From: Herbiconiux aconitum
GTDB lineage: Bacteria > Actinomycetota > Actinomycetes > Actinomycetales > Microbacteriaceae
NCBI RefSeq assembly: GCF_024979235.1
Contig: NZ_JANLCM010000002.1
Location: forward strand, 1,240,001-1,304,000
Length of the DNA: 64,000 nt
Reading direction: 5' to 3'
In this document: one piece after another, positions 18,540 through 27,467 of the stretch
Numbering within the stretch: position 1 is the stretch's first letter
How the letters are laid out: every line of letters starts with the position of its first letter
Position numbers and translations under genes: made by a program
Notes under the pieces: model-generated
Database searches by the model: none
What the model saw: only the letters and a program-made list of their open reading frames with translations
What the model was told of the DNA's origin: nothing

Positions 18540-19957
18540 CAACCACCGAACAACCCGTCTCCTCCGCCCAAGCGCGCGCCAACCGCAGCGATGCCGAGCT
18601 GCAGCGGATGGCGAAAGACCACCTGTGGATGCACTTCGCCCGCCAGTCGGTCATGGAGTCCGGCGCCGGGGTTCCGATCATCACCCGCGGCGAGGGCCAC
18701 CACATCTGGGACTCGACGGGCAAGAAGTACATCGACGGTCTCGCCGGCCTGTTCACCGTGAACGCTGGGCACGGCCGCAAGCGGCTCGCCGAGGTCGCCG
18801 CCAAGCAGGCCGAGGAGCTCGCCTTCTTTCCGATCTGGTCGTATGCGCATCCGTCGGCCATCGAACTCGCCGACCGGCTCGCGCACCTCGCACCCGGTTC
18901 GCTGAATCGCGTCTTCTTCTCCACCGGCGGCGGAGAAGCCGTCGAGACCGCCTTCAAACTGGCGAAGCACTTCTGGAAACTGCAGGGCCGGCCCACCAAG
19001 CACAAGGTCATCTCCCGCGCCGTCGCCTACCACGGCACCCCGCAGGGCGCGCTGGCGATCACGGGCATCCCGGCCATGAAGGAGATGTTCGAGCCGGTGA
19101 CACCGGGGGGCTTCCGGGTGCCCAACACGAACTACTACCGGGCGCACGAGATGGGCTTCGACGGCACCGAGGAGGCCTTCGGGTTGTGGGCTGCGAACCG
19201 TATCGAGGAGATGATCCAGTTCGAGGGCCCTGAGACCGTCGCCGCGATCTTCCTCGAGCCCGTTCAGAATTCGGGTGGATGCTTCCCTCCTCCCCCCGGC
19301 TACTTCCAGCGGGTGCGCGAGATCTGCGACAAGTACGACGTGCTCCTGGTGAGCGACGAGGTGATCTGCGCCTTCGGCCGCATCGGCAACTACTTCGCCT
19401 GCGACAGCTATGGCTTCGAGCCCGACATGATCACCTGCGCGAAAGCCATGACGAGCGGCTACTCCCCCATCGGCGCGACCATCGTGAACGAACGGGTCTA
19501 CGAGCCCTTCAAGCACGGCCAGACCGCGTTCTACCACGGCTACACTTTCGGCGGGCATCCGGTCTCGGCCGCCGTCGCCCTCGAGAACCTCGACATCTTC
19601 GAGGAAGAGGGTCTCAACGAGCACGTGCGTGAGAACTCGCCGATCTTCCGCCAGACCCTCGAGAAGCTCACCGACCTGCCCATCGTCGGCGATGTTCGCG
19701 GAGACGGCTTCTTCTTCGGCATCGAGCTGGTGAAAGACAAGACCACCCGCGAGACCTTCGACGACGACGAGTCGGAGCGTCTGCTCCGCGGATTCCTCTC
19801 CAAGGCCCTCTTCGACGCCGGCCTCTACTGCCGCGCCGACGACCGAGGCGACCCGGTCATCCAGCTCTCGCCGCCCCTGACGGTCGGCCCGGCCGAATTC
19901 GACGAGATCGAGCAGATACTCCGGAGCGTGCTCACCGAAGCTTGGTCGCGACTCTAG
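18536..19957 (+). CDS. Class III (omega) aminotransferase, putrescine:pyruvate-like
   Basis: This 473-residue PLP enzyme has the fold-type I features GGGEAVETAFKLAKHF (phosphate-binding turn), YHGTPQG, LVSDEVICAFGR (the aspartate that pairs with the pyridine ring) and Lys303 in CAKAMTSGYSPIG as the Schiff-base lysine. Related enzymes move an amino group from putrescine, beta-alanine or other omega-amines to pyruvate or 2-oxoglutarate. The operon with an Lrp regulator and a PuuB-like oxidase favours polyamine breakdown. Exact substrate cannot be fixed from sequence. Confidence 0.87.
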   Translation: MTTTEQPVSSAQARANRSDAELQRMAKDHLWMHFARQSVMESGAGVPIITRGEGHHIWDSTGKKYIDGLAGLFTVNAGHGRKRLAEVAAKQAEELAFFPIWSYAHPSAIELADRLAHLAPGSLNRVFFSTGGGEAVETAFKLAKHFWKLQGRPTKHKVISRAVAYHGTPQGALAITGIPAMKEMFEPVTPGGFRVPNTNYYRAHEMGFDGTEEAFGLWAANRIEEMIQFEGPETVAAIFLEPVQNSGGCFPPPPGYFQRVREICDKYDVLLVSDEVICAFGRIGNYFACDSYGFEPDMITCAKAMTSGYSPIGATIVNERVYEPFKHGQTAFYHGYTFGGHPVSAAVALENLDIFEEEGLNEHVRENSPIFRQTLEKLTDLPIVGDVRGDGFFFGIELVKDKTTRETFDDDESERLLRGFLSKALFDAGLYCRADDRGDPVIQLSPPLTVGPAEFDEIEQILRSVLTEAWSRL

Positions 19958-19968
19958 CCGCGCGCCCG

Positions 19969-21375
19969 ATGCGCGACTATCGCGACGTATCGTTCTGGTT
20001 CGATTCCCTTGCAGAATCGAACCAGAACGAATTCACCCCTCGGGCGCCGCTTTCGGGCGACGTCTCGACCGGTGTCTGTATCGTCGGCGGCGGCCTCACC
20101 GGTCTCTGGACGGCCTACTACTTGAAGAAGGCCGACCCGTCGCTCGCCATCACGATCGTCGAGAAAGAGGTCGTGGGGTTCGGAGCATCCGGCCGCAACG
20201 GCGGGTGGTGCTCGGCCCTCTTTCCTCGATCGACGGATGCGCTGCGCCGGCACTACGGCGACGATGCGGCCCGCGCGATGCGACAGGCCATGATCGACAC
20301 CGTCGACGAGGTCGGCCGGGTGGTCGAGACCGAAGGCATCGACTGCGACTTCCGGAAGGGCGGCACCATCGTGTTCGCCCGCGACGCCGTGCAGCGGGCC
20401 GCCGCTGTGGCCGATGTCGACTCGGCGCGCGACTTCGGGGTCGACCGGCTCGAGCTGGTCACCACCGGCTCCCACGACGACCCGCGCACCCGCTCCCTGC
20501 AGGCGAGCTCTTCGCTCGCCGCCTCGTTCGACCCGTCGTGCGCCCGGGTGCACCCGGCGAAGCTGGTGCGGGCGCTGGCGCGCGTGGTCGAAGGTCTCGG
20601 TGTCGTCATCGCCGAACAGACCGAGATCGTGGAGTGGGCGCCGCGTCGCGCCCTGTACACCGCACAGGGCGGCGAGGGGCTCATCTCCTGCGACGAACTC
20701 GTCATCGCGACCGAAGCCTACGGGTCGCAGCTTCCTGGCGTCGGGCGACGGATCATGCCGCTCTACTCGTTGATGATCGCCACCGAGCCGCTGCCCGACG
20801 AGCTCTGGGACGAGATCGGCATCGAGCACGGCATGACCTTCAGCGACTACCGGCACCTCCTCGTCTACGGGCAGCGCACCGCCGACAATCGTTTCGCCTT
20901 CGGTGGGCGAGGCGCCCGCTACCACTGGGGCAGTTCGATCAAGCCCGACCACGACCGCGTCGATCGGGTGTTCGACCACCTCGAACACACCCTCGGCGAG
21001 CTCTTTCCGGCCGCCCGCGGCAGGGCGGTGACGCACCGCTGGGGCGGGCCGCTCGGCGTTCCGCGAGACTGGCACGCCACGGCGAGCTACAACCCGCGCA
21101 CCGGCGTCGCCTTCGCGGGGGGCTACGTGGGCGACGGGCTGAGCACCACGAACCTCGCCGGCCGCACGCTCGCCGACCTCATCGGCCGGCGGTCGACCGA
21201 ACTCACCGCTCTCCCGTGGGTCAACCACCTGTCGCCGAAGTGGGAGCCCGAACCGTTCCGCTTCTTGGGCGCGAATCTGGGGCTCGTCGGCACCGGCGCG
21301 GCCGACGTGGAGGAATCGGTGACCGGTCGTCGTTCGCTCGCCGCACGCATCCTCGCTCCCCTCACCGGCCACTGA
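19969..21375 (+). CDS. FAD-dependent amine oxidoreductase (PuuB/DAO family)
   Basis: This 468-residue flavoprotein is of the gamma-glutamylputrescine oxidase/glycine oxidase type. An N-terminal Rossmann motif (CIVGGGLTGLW) is followed by GASGRNGGW, the FAD-contacting signature of this family, and a C-terminal GGYVGDGLSTTNLAG. The ATG lies 12 bases after the aminotransferase stop; an in-frame TTG nine codons earlier overlaps that gene and is less likely. It probably oxidises a polyamine or its derivative. The first codons contain a perfect 17-bp inverted repeat (19990-20030). Confidence 0.86.
   Translation: MRDYRDVSFWFDSLAESNQNEFTPRAPLSGDVSTGVCIVGGGLTGLWTAYYLKKADPSLAITIVEKEVVGFGASGRNGGWCSALFPRSTDALRRHYGDDAARAMRQAMIDTVDEVGRVVETEGIDCDFRKGGTIVFARDAVQRAAAVADVDSARDFGVDRLELVTTGSHDDPRTRSLQASSSLAASFDPSCARVHPAKLVRALARVVEGLGVVIAEQTEIVEWAPRRALYTAQGGEGLISCDELVIATEAYGSQLPGVGRRIMPLYSLMIATEPLPDELWDEIGIEHGMTFSDYRHLLVYGQRTADNRFAFGGRGARYHWGSSIKPDHDRVDRVFDHLEHTLGELFPAARGRAVTHRWGGPLGVPRDWHATASYNPRTGVAFAGGYVGDGLSTTNLAGRTLADLIGRRSTELTALPWVNHLSPKWEPEPFRFLGANLGLVGTGAADVEESVTGRRSLAARILAPLTGH
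19990..20030. repeat. Perfect 17-bp inverted repeat inside the 5' coding region
   Basis: Arms 19990-20006 (starting TCGTTCTGG) and 20014-20030 (ending CCAGAACGA) are perfectly complementary around a seven-base loop. The hairpin begins 21 bases after the oxidoreductase ATG and encodes the family-typical FWFDSL followed by ESNQNE. Such a stable stem near a start codon could affect elongation, attenuation or protein binding. Confidence 0.8.
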
Positions 21376-21422
21376 CGGCGAGGCGCACATCGGAACGCCC
21401 ATCGGAGCGCACACCACGATCG

Positions 21423-22613
21423 TCACCGGGATCGGCAGAGCGTCGGGCCCGCATCGACGCCGATCCACTCGGGAACGAAGCCGTGCTGGATCATGACCTG
21501 CAGCAGGCGAGCCAGTCGGTAGTCGGGATCGGCGCGCCGGCACGCCTCAAGGTAGGAGTCGGCCGCCAGGCCGCGGCCTCGCGCCCACTCCAGCCAGGCG
21601 AGCATGGTGAGCGCCGGCGCCGTGATCGATTCGGGCGCGCAGGACACCAGGTGCCGGAGGAGCTCGATGGCCGAACGGAGCCCCGCCGCGTCGGGCGGCC
21701 GGGTTCCGACGCCGAGGACGGTGTCGTGCACCGCCTGTCCGCCGACGGTGGCATCCTCAGGCTCGGTGGCCTCGTGCAAGGTGATGACCCCGGCATCGAA
21801 CCCCCAGGCGCACAGCATGAGCACACAATCGCGCACGACCCGGTGGCGAATCGACCAAAGCAGCGCCACGGCCCGGGCGTCGGAGGGCAGAGGTGAACCG
21901 GGCCCGGCGGTGAGCACCGCGTTCCAGCGCAGCAGGGTCTCGACGACATCGACCTCCGACAGTTCTTCGGCCCCGCCTCCCCCGCCTCCGCCGCCACCGC
22001 TGTCAGGGTGGGCACCCCCGTCGGGAGCGTCGGCTGGCAGGGCGTTCATGAGCACACCGAGGGCGGCCATCGCCCGCGCACGCCTGTGCTCCGACGCCGG
22101 GGCGATCGGCACGAACGGACCGTGATGCAGATCGGGCGGATGCGCCGCGATCTCCGCAGGGGCGCCACCGCGCCCCGAAGATCCGACCGGCAGACGGCGC
22201 CACGGATCGGCGCCCCCCTCGATCTGCGCGTCAGCCCAGTGACCACGCACGACGAAGAGCACGCGCGGCACCTCGAATCCGGCCGCCACGAGCCGCGAGC
22301 GGATCACGCGCACCAGCGGAGCGTTCCCCCGCATCGACGGCCGGTCGTCGGACTCGCGGCCGTAGACCACGATCTCGGCGGAGACCGCGGCGGGCACGCG
22401 CGCGACCAGGCCGGTCAACGCCCGCGCCAGCTCTTCGGCGTCTCGCGCGTTCCCGGCCGGTAGATCGACGCGCAATGCCGCGGGTGGCCGTCGCCGCCGA
22501 CGCAGATAGAGCGCGACACTCGCCACCGGCCGATACCCCAGCAGGGCTTCGACGTCGAGCAAGGATGCGGATGAGGCGGGGGCCGACCGTGGCGGCGATG
22601 AGATCGTGGTCAT
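21423..22613 (-). CDS. DUF4192 family protein
   Basis: This 396-residue actinobacterial protein of unknown function is recognised by its N-terminal layout (LLDVEALLGYRPVASVALYL, then a Rossmann-like half with AEIVVYG and PRVLFVVRGHWAD). A Trp-containing C-terminal half with tetratricopeptide-like helices follows (AWLEWARGRGLAADSYLEAC). A run of nine glycines (about residue 205) is a flexible linker. No signal peptide is seen. Convergent with the oxidoreductase gene. Its leader shares a motif with the 2757-3242 gene. Confidence 0.8.
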   Translation of the reverse strand: MTTISSPPRSAPASSASLLDVEALLGYRPVASVALYLRRRRRPPAALRVDLPAGNARDAEELARALTGLVARVPAAVSAEIVVYGRESDDRPSMRGNAPLVRVIRSRLVAAGFEVPRVLFVVRGHWADAQIEGGADPWRRLPVGSSGRGGAPAEIAAHPPDLHHGPFVPIAPASEHRRARAMAALGVLMNALPADAPDGGAHPDSGGGGGGGGGAEELSEVDVVETLLRWNAVLTAGPGSPLPSDARAVALLWSIRHRVVRDCVLMLCAWGFDAGVITLHEATEPEDATVGGQAVHDTVLGVGTRPPDAAGLRSAIELLRHLVSCAPESITAPALTMLAWLEWARGRGLAADSYLEACRRADPDYRLARLLQVMIQHGFVPEWIGVDAGPTLCRSR

Positions 22614-22658
22614 GCGGACAGTGTCGTCGACTGCTCGCGGGCGGGGTCCGTTCGCGCG

Positions 22659-22707
22659 CGATCTGTGCACGGATCCGGGGGCGACGAGGATTGTGGAGAA
22701 CTCACCC
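22659..22707 (-). promoter_or_regulatory. Leader motif shared with the 2757-3242 gene
   Basis: The minus strand carries GGTGAGTTCTCCACAATCC and, 28 bases further on, CACAGATCG. Both are at the same distances from the DUF4192 ATG as in the second gene's leader at 3288-3336, while the sequence between the blocks differs. This is direct evidence of a conserved regulatory site; the regulator is unknown. Confidence 0.55.
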
Positions 22708-22749
22708 TCATTCCGGAGACCGCGGAGACCGGAGAGCCCGGAGACGCCG

Positions 22750-22786
22750 GACGCCGCCGGCGGAACGAATTCCGACCGGCGGCGTC
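22750..22786. terminator. GC-rich hairpin downstream of yceI
   Basis: Arms 22750-22765 and 22770-22786 pair (GACGCCGCCGG against CCGGCGGCGTC, one bulge) around a four-base CGAA loop. It lies about 50 bases past the YceI stop on the minus strand. No T-tract follows, as is usual in high-GC actinobacteria. Confidence 0.55.
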
Positions 22787-22836
22787 GCGCATCCGGAGTC
22801 CTGCGGCCGATGGACCGGCCGCAGCTGCGGGAAAGA

Positions 22837-23391
22837 CTACGGCTGGAGGACTGCCTGGACCTCGATGGTGATGGTGACCTTGTCGCCCACCAGCACGCCG
22901 CCGGTCTCGAGCGCCGCGTTCCAGTTCACGCCGAACTCGTTGCGGTCGACCTCGGCCTTGGCGCTGAAGCCGGCCTTGTAGTTGCCGTAGGGGTCGGTGC
23001 CGAAGCCACCGAACTCGAAGTCGAAGGTGACGGGCTTCGTGACACCCTTGATGGTGAGGTCGCCGTCGATCTTGTAGTCGCCGCCCTCTTCACGCACACC
23101 GATCGAGACGAAGCTCAGGGTGGGGTGGGTGGGTGCGTCGAAGAAGTCGTTGGTGCGGAGGTGTCCGTCGCGGTTCTCGTCGTTCGTGTTGACCGAGGCG
23201 ACCTCGGCGGTTGCGCTGACGGTGGTGTCGAGCGGGTTCGGAGCGGTGACGAAGGTGGCGTCGAACTTCTCGAACTTGCCGCGCACCTTGCTGATGAGCA
23301 TGTGACGCACGCTGAAGCTAACTTCACTGTGCGAGGGGTCGACCGTCCAGTTGCCGACCTTGTAGCCGGGAATCTCGATGGTGTCTGTCAT
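22837..23391 (-). CDS. YceI family polyisoprenoid-binding-like protein
   Basis: This 184-residue lipocalin-like beta-barrel opens with the family pattern GYKVGNWTVDPSHSEVSFSVRHM. FDAPTHPTLSF, GDLTIKGVTKPVTFD and a closing ITIEVQAVLQ follow. YceI proteins bind isoprenoid chains; this one has no signal peptide and is predicted to be cytoplasmic, as in many actinobacteria. The ATG at 23391 is preferred over an upstream in-frame start because the family's first strand begins directly after it. Single gene with its own leader (23392-23502). Confidence 0.9.
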   Translation of the reverse strand: MTDTIEIPGYKVGNWTVDPSHSEVSFSVRHMLISKVRGKFEKFDATFVTAPNPLDTTVSATAEVASVNTNDENRDGHLRTNDFFDAPTHPTLSFVSIGVREEGGDYKIDGDLTIKGVTKPVTFDFEFGGFGTDPYGNYKAGFSAKAEVDRNEFGVNWNAALETGGVLVGDKVTITIEVQAVLQP

Positions 23392-23502
23392 GGTGTGTGT
23401 CTCTCTTCGTGGATCGTCGATTTCAGGCGCGAAGATGGCCCGCATCCATACAAATGCATAGACCTGATGGTTTATTCCCGCGCGGGTGTCAGTTCAGGCC
23501 GA

Positions 23503-24000
23503 TCACCGGAGGATCTCGACCATCAGCACCCAGGCGTTCAGGACCGACGTGATGAAGATCAGGATGAATCCGGCCGCCACGAAGAGCAGGCCAGCCGGGT
23601 TTCCCGTCGCGACGAGAACGCCTCCGATCAAGACCGGGAGCAGCTGTCCGACGCCGAGCACCGCATCGCCGATCTTGGCGCGCCGGCTGCCACCCTGGGT
23701 CGTCGCGAACATCTGGCGGAGCGCCACCCACTGCAGCACGAGGGCGGCGATGGCGAAGAGGATGAGTTCGCCACCGAGCGCGACGGCCAACTGATCGGGG
23801 ATGAGCATGGCCACCGAAGCCACCACGATCACCACCACGGAACCGATGGTGGCGCCCGAGCGGGCCGGCAGCGCCGAACCCTGCACGATCTCCTTGATGT
23901 TGACCGACATGGCGACGATGATCAGCCCGGCGAGCGCTCCGGCGGCTCCGGCGGAGGCGACGGCGAAGTCGTGCCAGCCATCGATGGCGATGGGATCCAT
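23503..24000 (-). CDS. Small four-helix membrane protein of unknown function
   Basis: This 165-residue protein has four clear hydrophobic segments at about residues 14-33, 50-72, 76-95 and 115-160 (the last possibly two helices). The second carries IGSVVVIVVASVAMLIP. No catalytic motif is visible and I do not recognise a family beyond a generic integral membrane protein. ATG 24000 is chosen; an in-frame start 19 codons upstream would overlap the promoter region of the divergent secreted protein. Confidence 0.7.
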   Translation of the reverse strand: MDPIAIDGWHDFAVASAGAAGALAGLIIVAMSVNIKEIVQGSALPARSGATIGSVVVIVVASVAMLIPDQLAVALGGELILFAIAALVLQWVALRQMFATTQGGSRRAKIGDAVLGVGQLLPVLIGGVLVATGNPAGLLFVAAGFILIFITSVLNAWVLMVEILR

Positions 24001-24071
24001 GCCCGAATCGTATCGGGGACGCGCGCGGGAGTTGGGTACATCTTTCACTTCCGTCACATAGCCTGGTGCCC

Positions 24072-25268
24072 ATGTGGAAGCCCTCTGCCCGCGCGCTGGG
24101 CGTGGTCGTCGCCCTCGTGGCGCTCGTCGCCACGCCGAATCTGGCGGCGACGGCGAGCCCGGCAGCGAGCCTCGCGGCAGCTCCGGCTAGCTCAGTGCGC
24201 GCGGACTACCCCACCTGGGACGAGGTGAACGCAGCCAAGCTGAACGAGCAGGCCAAGCAGACCGAGGTCAACAACATCCTCGCGGCGCTCGACCAACTCG
24301 AGAACGACGCCGCCCAACGCACGCAGGAGGCGCTCCAGCGCGGCCAGGAGTATCTGCAGGCCACCTACGACCTGCAAGCCGCGACCACGTACGCCGACAC
24401 TCTCGACACGCAGGCCGCCGCCGCAACCGAGAAGGCCAGCACCGCGAACACGCAAGCGGGTCAGATCGCAGCTCAGCTCTACCGGGCGGGTGGTGACTCC
24501 ACCCTCAATCTGATCCTGAACCAGAACGATTCCGATTCCTTGCTCTATCAGCTGGGCACCATGTCGAAGCTCACAGAGCAGACGGCCGGCATCCGCGATG
24601 CCGCCGTCGCCGCGCAGAACACGGCCGACGCCCTGACCGATCAGGCCGCCCTCGCCAAGGCTGAGCGAGACAAGCTCGCCCAACAGGCGAACGACCGCCT
24701 GGCCGCGGCCGAAGAGGCACAGGAAAAAGCGAAGGCGAAGGTCGCAGAAGAGACGACGCACAAGGACCAGCTCTACGCGCAGCTGGGCTCCCTGCAGAAC
24801 ACCTCCGCAGCACTCGAGAAGGAACGCGCGGATGGCATCGCGCAGGAAGAGGCCGACCGGATCAAGCGGGAGAACGCCGCCGCCGAAGCCGCCGCTGGAG
24901 CCGAAGGCGGGGGTGACCCCGGCAGCGCCTGGGTTCCGGGTGACGGCTCGATCATGTCTCCCGGCGAAGCGCAGGCCTACGCGTCGAGCATCATGGGCTC
25001 CTACGGTTGGGACGGCGGGCAGTTCGACTGCCTCGTGCGCCTGTGGATCGGCGAATCCGGATGGCGGGCGAACGCGCTCAACGAGTCGAGTGGGGCCTAC
25101 GGCATCCCGCAATCCTTGCCCGCGAACAAGATGGCGTCGGTGGCTGACGATTACCTCACGAACGCCGCCACCCAGATAATCTGGGGCATGAACTACATCG
25201 CCGGACGGTATGGCACGCCCTGCTCAGCACTCTCGACGTGGAACGCCCGCGACCCGCACTGGTACTGA
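24072..25268 (+). CDS. Secreted coiled-coil protein with C-terminal lysozyme-like domain
   Basis: This 398-residue exported protein has a signal peptide over about residues 1-28 (hydrophobic ALGVVVALVALVA, Ala-rich cleavage region). A long coiled coil (about 50-265), rich in Ala/Gln/Glu and like the N-terminal domains of RipC/CwlO-type hydrolases, follows. After a Gly/Ser linker comes a C-terminal domain with GESGWRANALN and SSGAYGIPQ. The first holds the Glu expected for lysozyme/transglycosylase folds. Two cysteines may pair. A peptidoglycan role is inferred. ATG 24072 is chosen over a GTG two codons earlier. Confidence 0.82.
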   Translation: MWKPSARALGVVVALVALVATPNLAATASPAASLAAAPASSVRADYPTWDEVNAAKLNEQAKQTEVNNILAALDQLENDAAQRTQEALQRGQEYLQATYDLQAATTYADTLDTQAAAATEKASTANTQAGQIAAQLYRAGGDSTLNLILNQNDSDSLLYQLGTMSKLTEQTAGIRDAAVAAQNTADALTDQAALAKAERDKLAQQANDRLAAAEEAQEKAKAKVAEETTHKDQLYAQLGSLQNTSAALEKERADGIAQEEADRIKRENAAAEAAAGAEGGGDPGSAWVPGDGSIMSPGEAQAYASSIMGSYGWDGGQFDCLVRLWIGESGWRANALNESSGAYGIPQSLPANKMASVADDYLTNAATQIIWGMNYIAGRYGTPCSALSTWNARDPHWY

Positions 25269-25287
25269 GCCGCGATCGCGGTGCCGC

Positions 25288-26256
25288 TCAGTGCCAGCGG
25301 TGATCCTGGATGGTCATGCGCGGGCCGTGCCGGGGTGCGCGGAAGCCGCTCGCGAACACGAGTCGCACGATCCGCTGCCGTTGGCCCGCCCAGGGCTCGA
25401 GCAGCTCGGCCAGAGCGTCGTCGTCGATCGCCTCGCCCACCAACGCCCAGCCGATCTGGGCGGCCAGGTGGTAGTCGCCGAAGCTGACGGCATCCGGATC
25501 TCCGTGGGAACGCTGCGAGGTCTCCGCCGCCGTCCACACCCCGACGCCCGAGACCGTGCGCAGCAACCGCTGCACCTCGGCGCCGCCGCGCTCGTGCACG
25601 GTGGTGCGTTCGAGACCGCGCGCGACCGTCGCCGCCGCGATCACCGTACGGGAACGCCGTGGGTCGACACCGGCTCGATGCCACTCCCACGAGGGGATGC
25701 GTCGCCACTGCTGGGGGGTGAGCGGCACCCGTAACTGCGGGGGCACGGGGCCGGGGGGCCGCTCGCCGTGCGCCGTCACGAGCACCCGCCAGGCGCGGAA
25801 CGCCTCGGTCGACGTGATCTTCTGCTCGATGATCGCCGCGGCGAGGGAGTCGATCACCCGGCCGGTGCGCGTGAGACGCAGACCGGGATTTTGATGCAGC
25901 GAGGTGGCGAGCAGTTCGTGCCTTGAGGCGTCGAGGTCGCTCCAATCGTCGCCTCTGCCGAGCAGCTCGGGCGCGGTCTGCAGAGCAGCGGATGCGCCAC
26001 TCCCCCAGGCGCGCACCAGCACGCGCCCGCGGGTGCCCGAGACATGCAGGCTCGCGGTGCCCTCGGGCGTGCGCATTGCGATCCAGATGCCACCGCCCGA
26101 CTCGTCGAAGCGCACGCACGGGTCGCCCGGGCCTCGGCGGAGCGGAGCGAGCGTCGCCCGGAAGTCGACCGGATGCGGCGGCTCGTAGACCAGCTCGAGC
26201 GGCTCGCGCACGGCGGGACGCGCATCCGCCGTGCCCTGCTCACCCGTGATCGTCAT
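25288..26256 (-). CDS. HhH-GPD DNA glycosylase (AlkA-like)
   Basis: This 322-residue base-excision repair enzyme has a helix-hairpin-helix with Gly-rich hairpin VSGVGVWTAAE (about residue 235), followed by DAVSFGDYHLA. The latter carries the aspartate expected to act in catalysis. IIEQKITSTEAFRAW is the typical helix before the hairpin. Actinobacterial members are annotated as DNA-3-methyladenine glycosylase 2; substrate range is untested. It stands alone, convergent with the secreted protein gene, separated by 19 bases that include the palindrome CCGCGATCGCGG. Confidence 0.87.
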   Translation of the reverse strand: MTITGEQGTADARPAVREPLELVYEPPHPVDFRATLAPLRRGPGDPCVRFDESGGGIWIAMRTPEGTASLHVSGTRGRVLVRAWGSGASAALQTAPELLGRGDDWSDLDASRHELLATSLHQNPGLRLTRTGRVIDSLAAAIIEQKITSTEAFRAWRVLVTAHGERPPGPVPPQLRVPLTPQQWRRIPSWEWHRAGVDPRRSRTVIAAATVARGLERTTVHERGGAEVQRLLRTVSGVGVWTAAETSQRSHGDPDAVSFGDYHLAAQIGWALVGEAIDDDALAELLEPWAGQRQRIVRLVFASGFRAPRHGPRMTIQDHRWH

Positions 26257-26392
26257 CTCGCAGCCAGACTACGTGAGCCCGCGGACATCGCGTTGCCCAG
26301 CCGGGCGCGCCGAGCGCGGACAACTCCAATCCTCCGTCGAACCGCCGTTCTCTACGGCGCCGCTGCCTGCCTCGTTTGGAGAACTCCGGGTG

Positions 26393-27415
26393 TCAGGGGC
26401 GGATGACGGCGTCGAGGAGGTCGAGGAGCCAACGCGGGCCCCGCACCTCGGCGCCGAACGCCGCGACTCGGTCGGAGAGCTCCCGATCGGCGGTGACCAC
26501 GATGGTGGTGGCCTGGTCGCCGGGCGCGATTCGCGTCGACCGCGCGACTTCGGCCACGATCGCGTCGTCGCCCGACCCCTCCGCGCGCACCACAGTCACC
26601 TCGGGGGTCAGCGCCGCCATCGACGGCTCAACACCGTTCTGCACGGAACTGCGCGACGCTCCATCCGATTGCTCGCCCGGCGATGACGCTCCATCCGATT
26701 GCTCGCGCGGCGTCGAGGCTCCATCCGGCGCGCCCTTCCTCGCCTGACCTTCCAGAACCACGGAGAACTGCGGCCACGTGCGCCCCATCGACAGCCCGAA
26801 CTCGCTCGCGTCGACGCCGGCCGCGCTCAACGCCTCCACCTGCCGAAGGAGCCGTGCCGCCGCGCCCGCTCGGTCCTTCCACCAGCCGTCGGGCCGCGAA
26901 CCCACGACGTTGGCGGCATCCACGACGATCCGGTGGCTCTCGCCCAACCGCCCACGGAGCTGTGGCCACGACGCACCGAAGCCCGGGTGCAGCGGAAGCG
27001 CGTCGACCTCGTCGAGCGGAACCCAGCGCAGCTCGAGGCTCTCGGTGTCGCCGATGCTCGGCTGGAACGGGCGCAACGCCCGCGTCACCACCGTCTCGTA
27101 CGACCAGAAGCCGAGCTCGAGCACGGACGTGAACGCGATCTCCAGCGCGTCCGCCGGCACCCCGGCCTCTTCGCCGGCTTCGCGGATGGCGCCGGCCATG
27201 GCCGACTCGCCCTCGTGCCGCGCGCCACCCGGGAGCCCCCAGGTTCCTCCGAAATGGCTCCACTCGGCACGATGCTGCAACAGGATGCCCGACGCCGGGT
27301 CGTGCACGAGCAGGCCGGCCGCGCCGTAGCGGCCCCAGAAGCGCCGGCCGTCGGGCCCTTCCACCCAGGCGTCGCCGCTGTCGCGCGGCGGATGACGGGG
27401 CGGGACGTCGGTCAT
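26393..27415 (-). CDS. NUDIX hydrolase fused to a NYN/PIN-like domain
   Basis: This 340-residue two-domain protein has a NUDIX domain (about 30-150) with a perfect Nudix box of form GX5EX7REXXEEXGV (GARHEGE ... REAGEEAGV). This family cleaves nucleoside diphosphates linked to other moieties. From about 160 on, RIVVDAANVVGSRPDGWW begins a NYN/PIN-like nuclease fold, completed by TIVVTADRELSDRVAAFGAEV. The middle of this second domain is interrupted by a repetitive Ser/Gly/Glu insert (about 228-255) encoded by a 30-bp tandem repeat. What links pyrophosphohydrolase and RNase-like activity is unknown. Confidence 0.83.
   Translation of the reverse strand: MTDVPPRHPPRDSGDAWVEGPDGRRFWGRYGAAGLLVHDPASGILLQHRAEWSHFGGTWGLPGGARHEGESAMAGAIREAGEEAGVPADALEIAFTSVLELGFWSYETVVTRALRPFQPSIGDTESLELRWVPLDEVDALPLHPGFGASWPQLRGRLGESHRIVVDAANVVGSRPDGWWKDRAGAAARLLRQVEALSAAGVDASEFGLSMGRTWPQFSVVLEGQARKGAPDGASTPREQSDGASSPGEQSDGASRSSVQNGVEPSMAALTPEVTVVRAEGSGDDAIVAEVARSTRIAPGDQATTIVVTADRELSDRVAAFGAEVRGPRWLLDLLDAVIRP
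26655..26728. repeat. 30-bp tandem repeat inside the NUDIX-NYN gene
   Basis: Two and a half copies of a 30-base unit beginning GACGCTCCATCCG start at 26655, 26685 and 26715. The unit is in frame and encodes a decapeptide containing EQSDGAS. It probably varies in copy number by slippage and forms a disordered loop. Confidence 0.85.
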
Positions 27416-27467
27416 GCTCCCAGCTTCTCACGGCGTGCGTTCCGGTTCGAACGGCCATGATGGAGGA

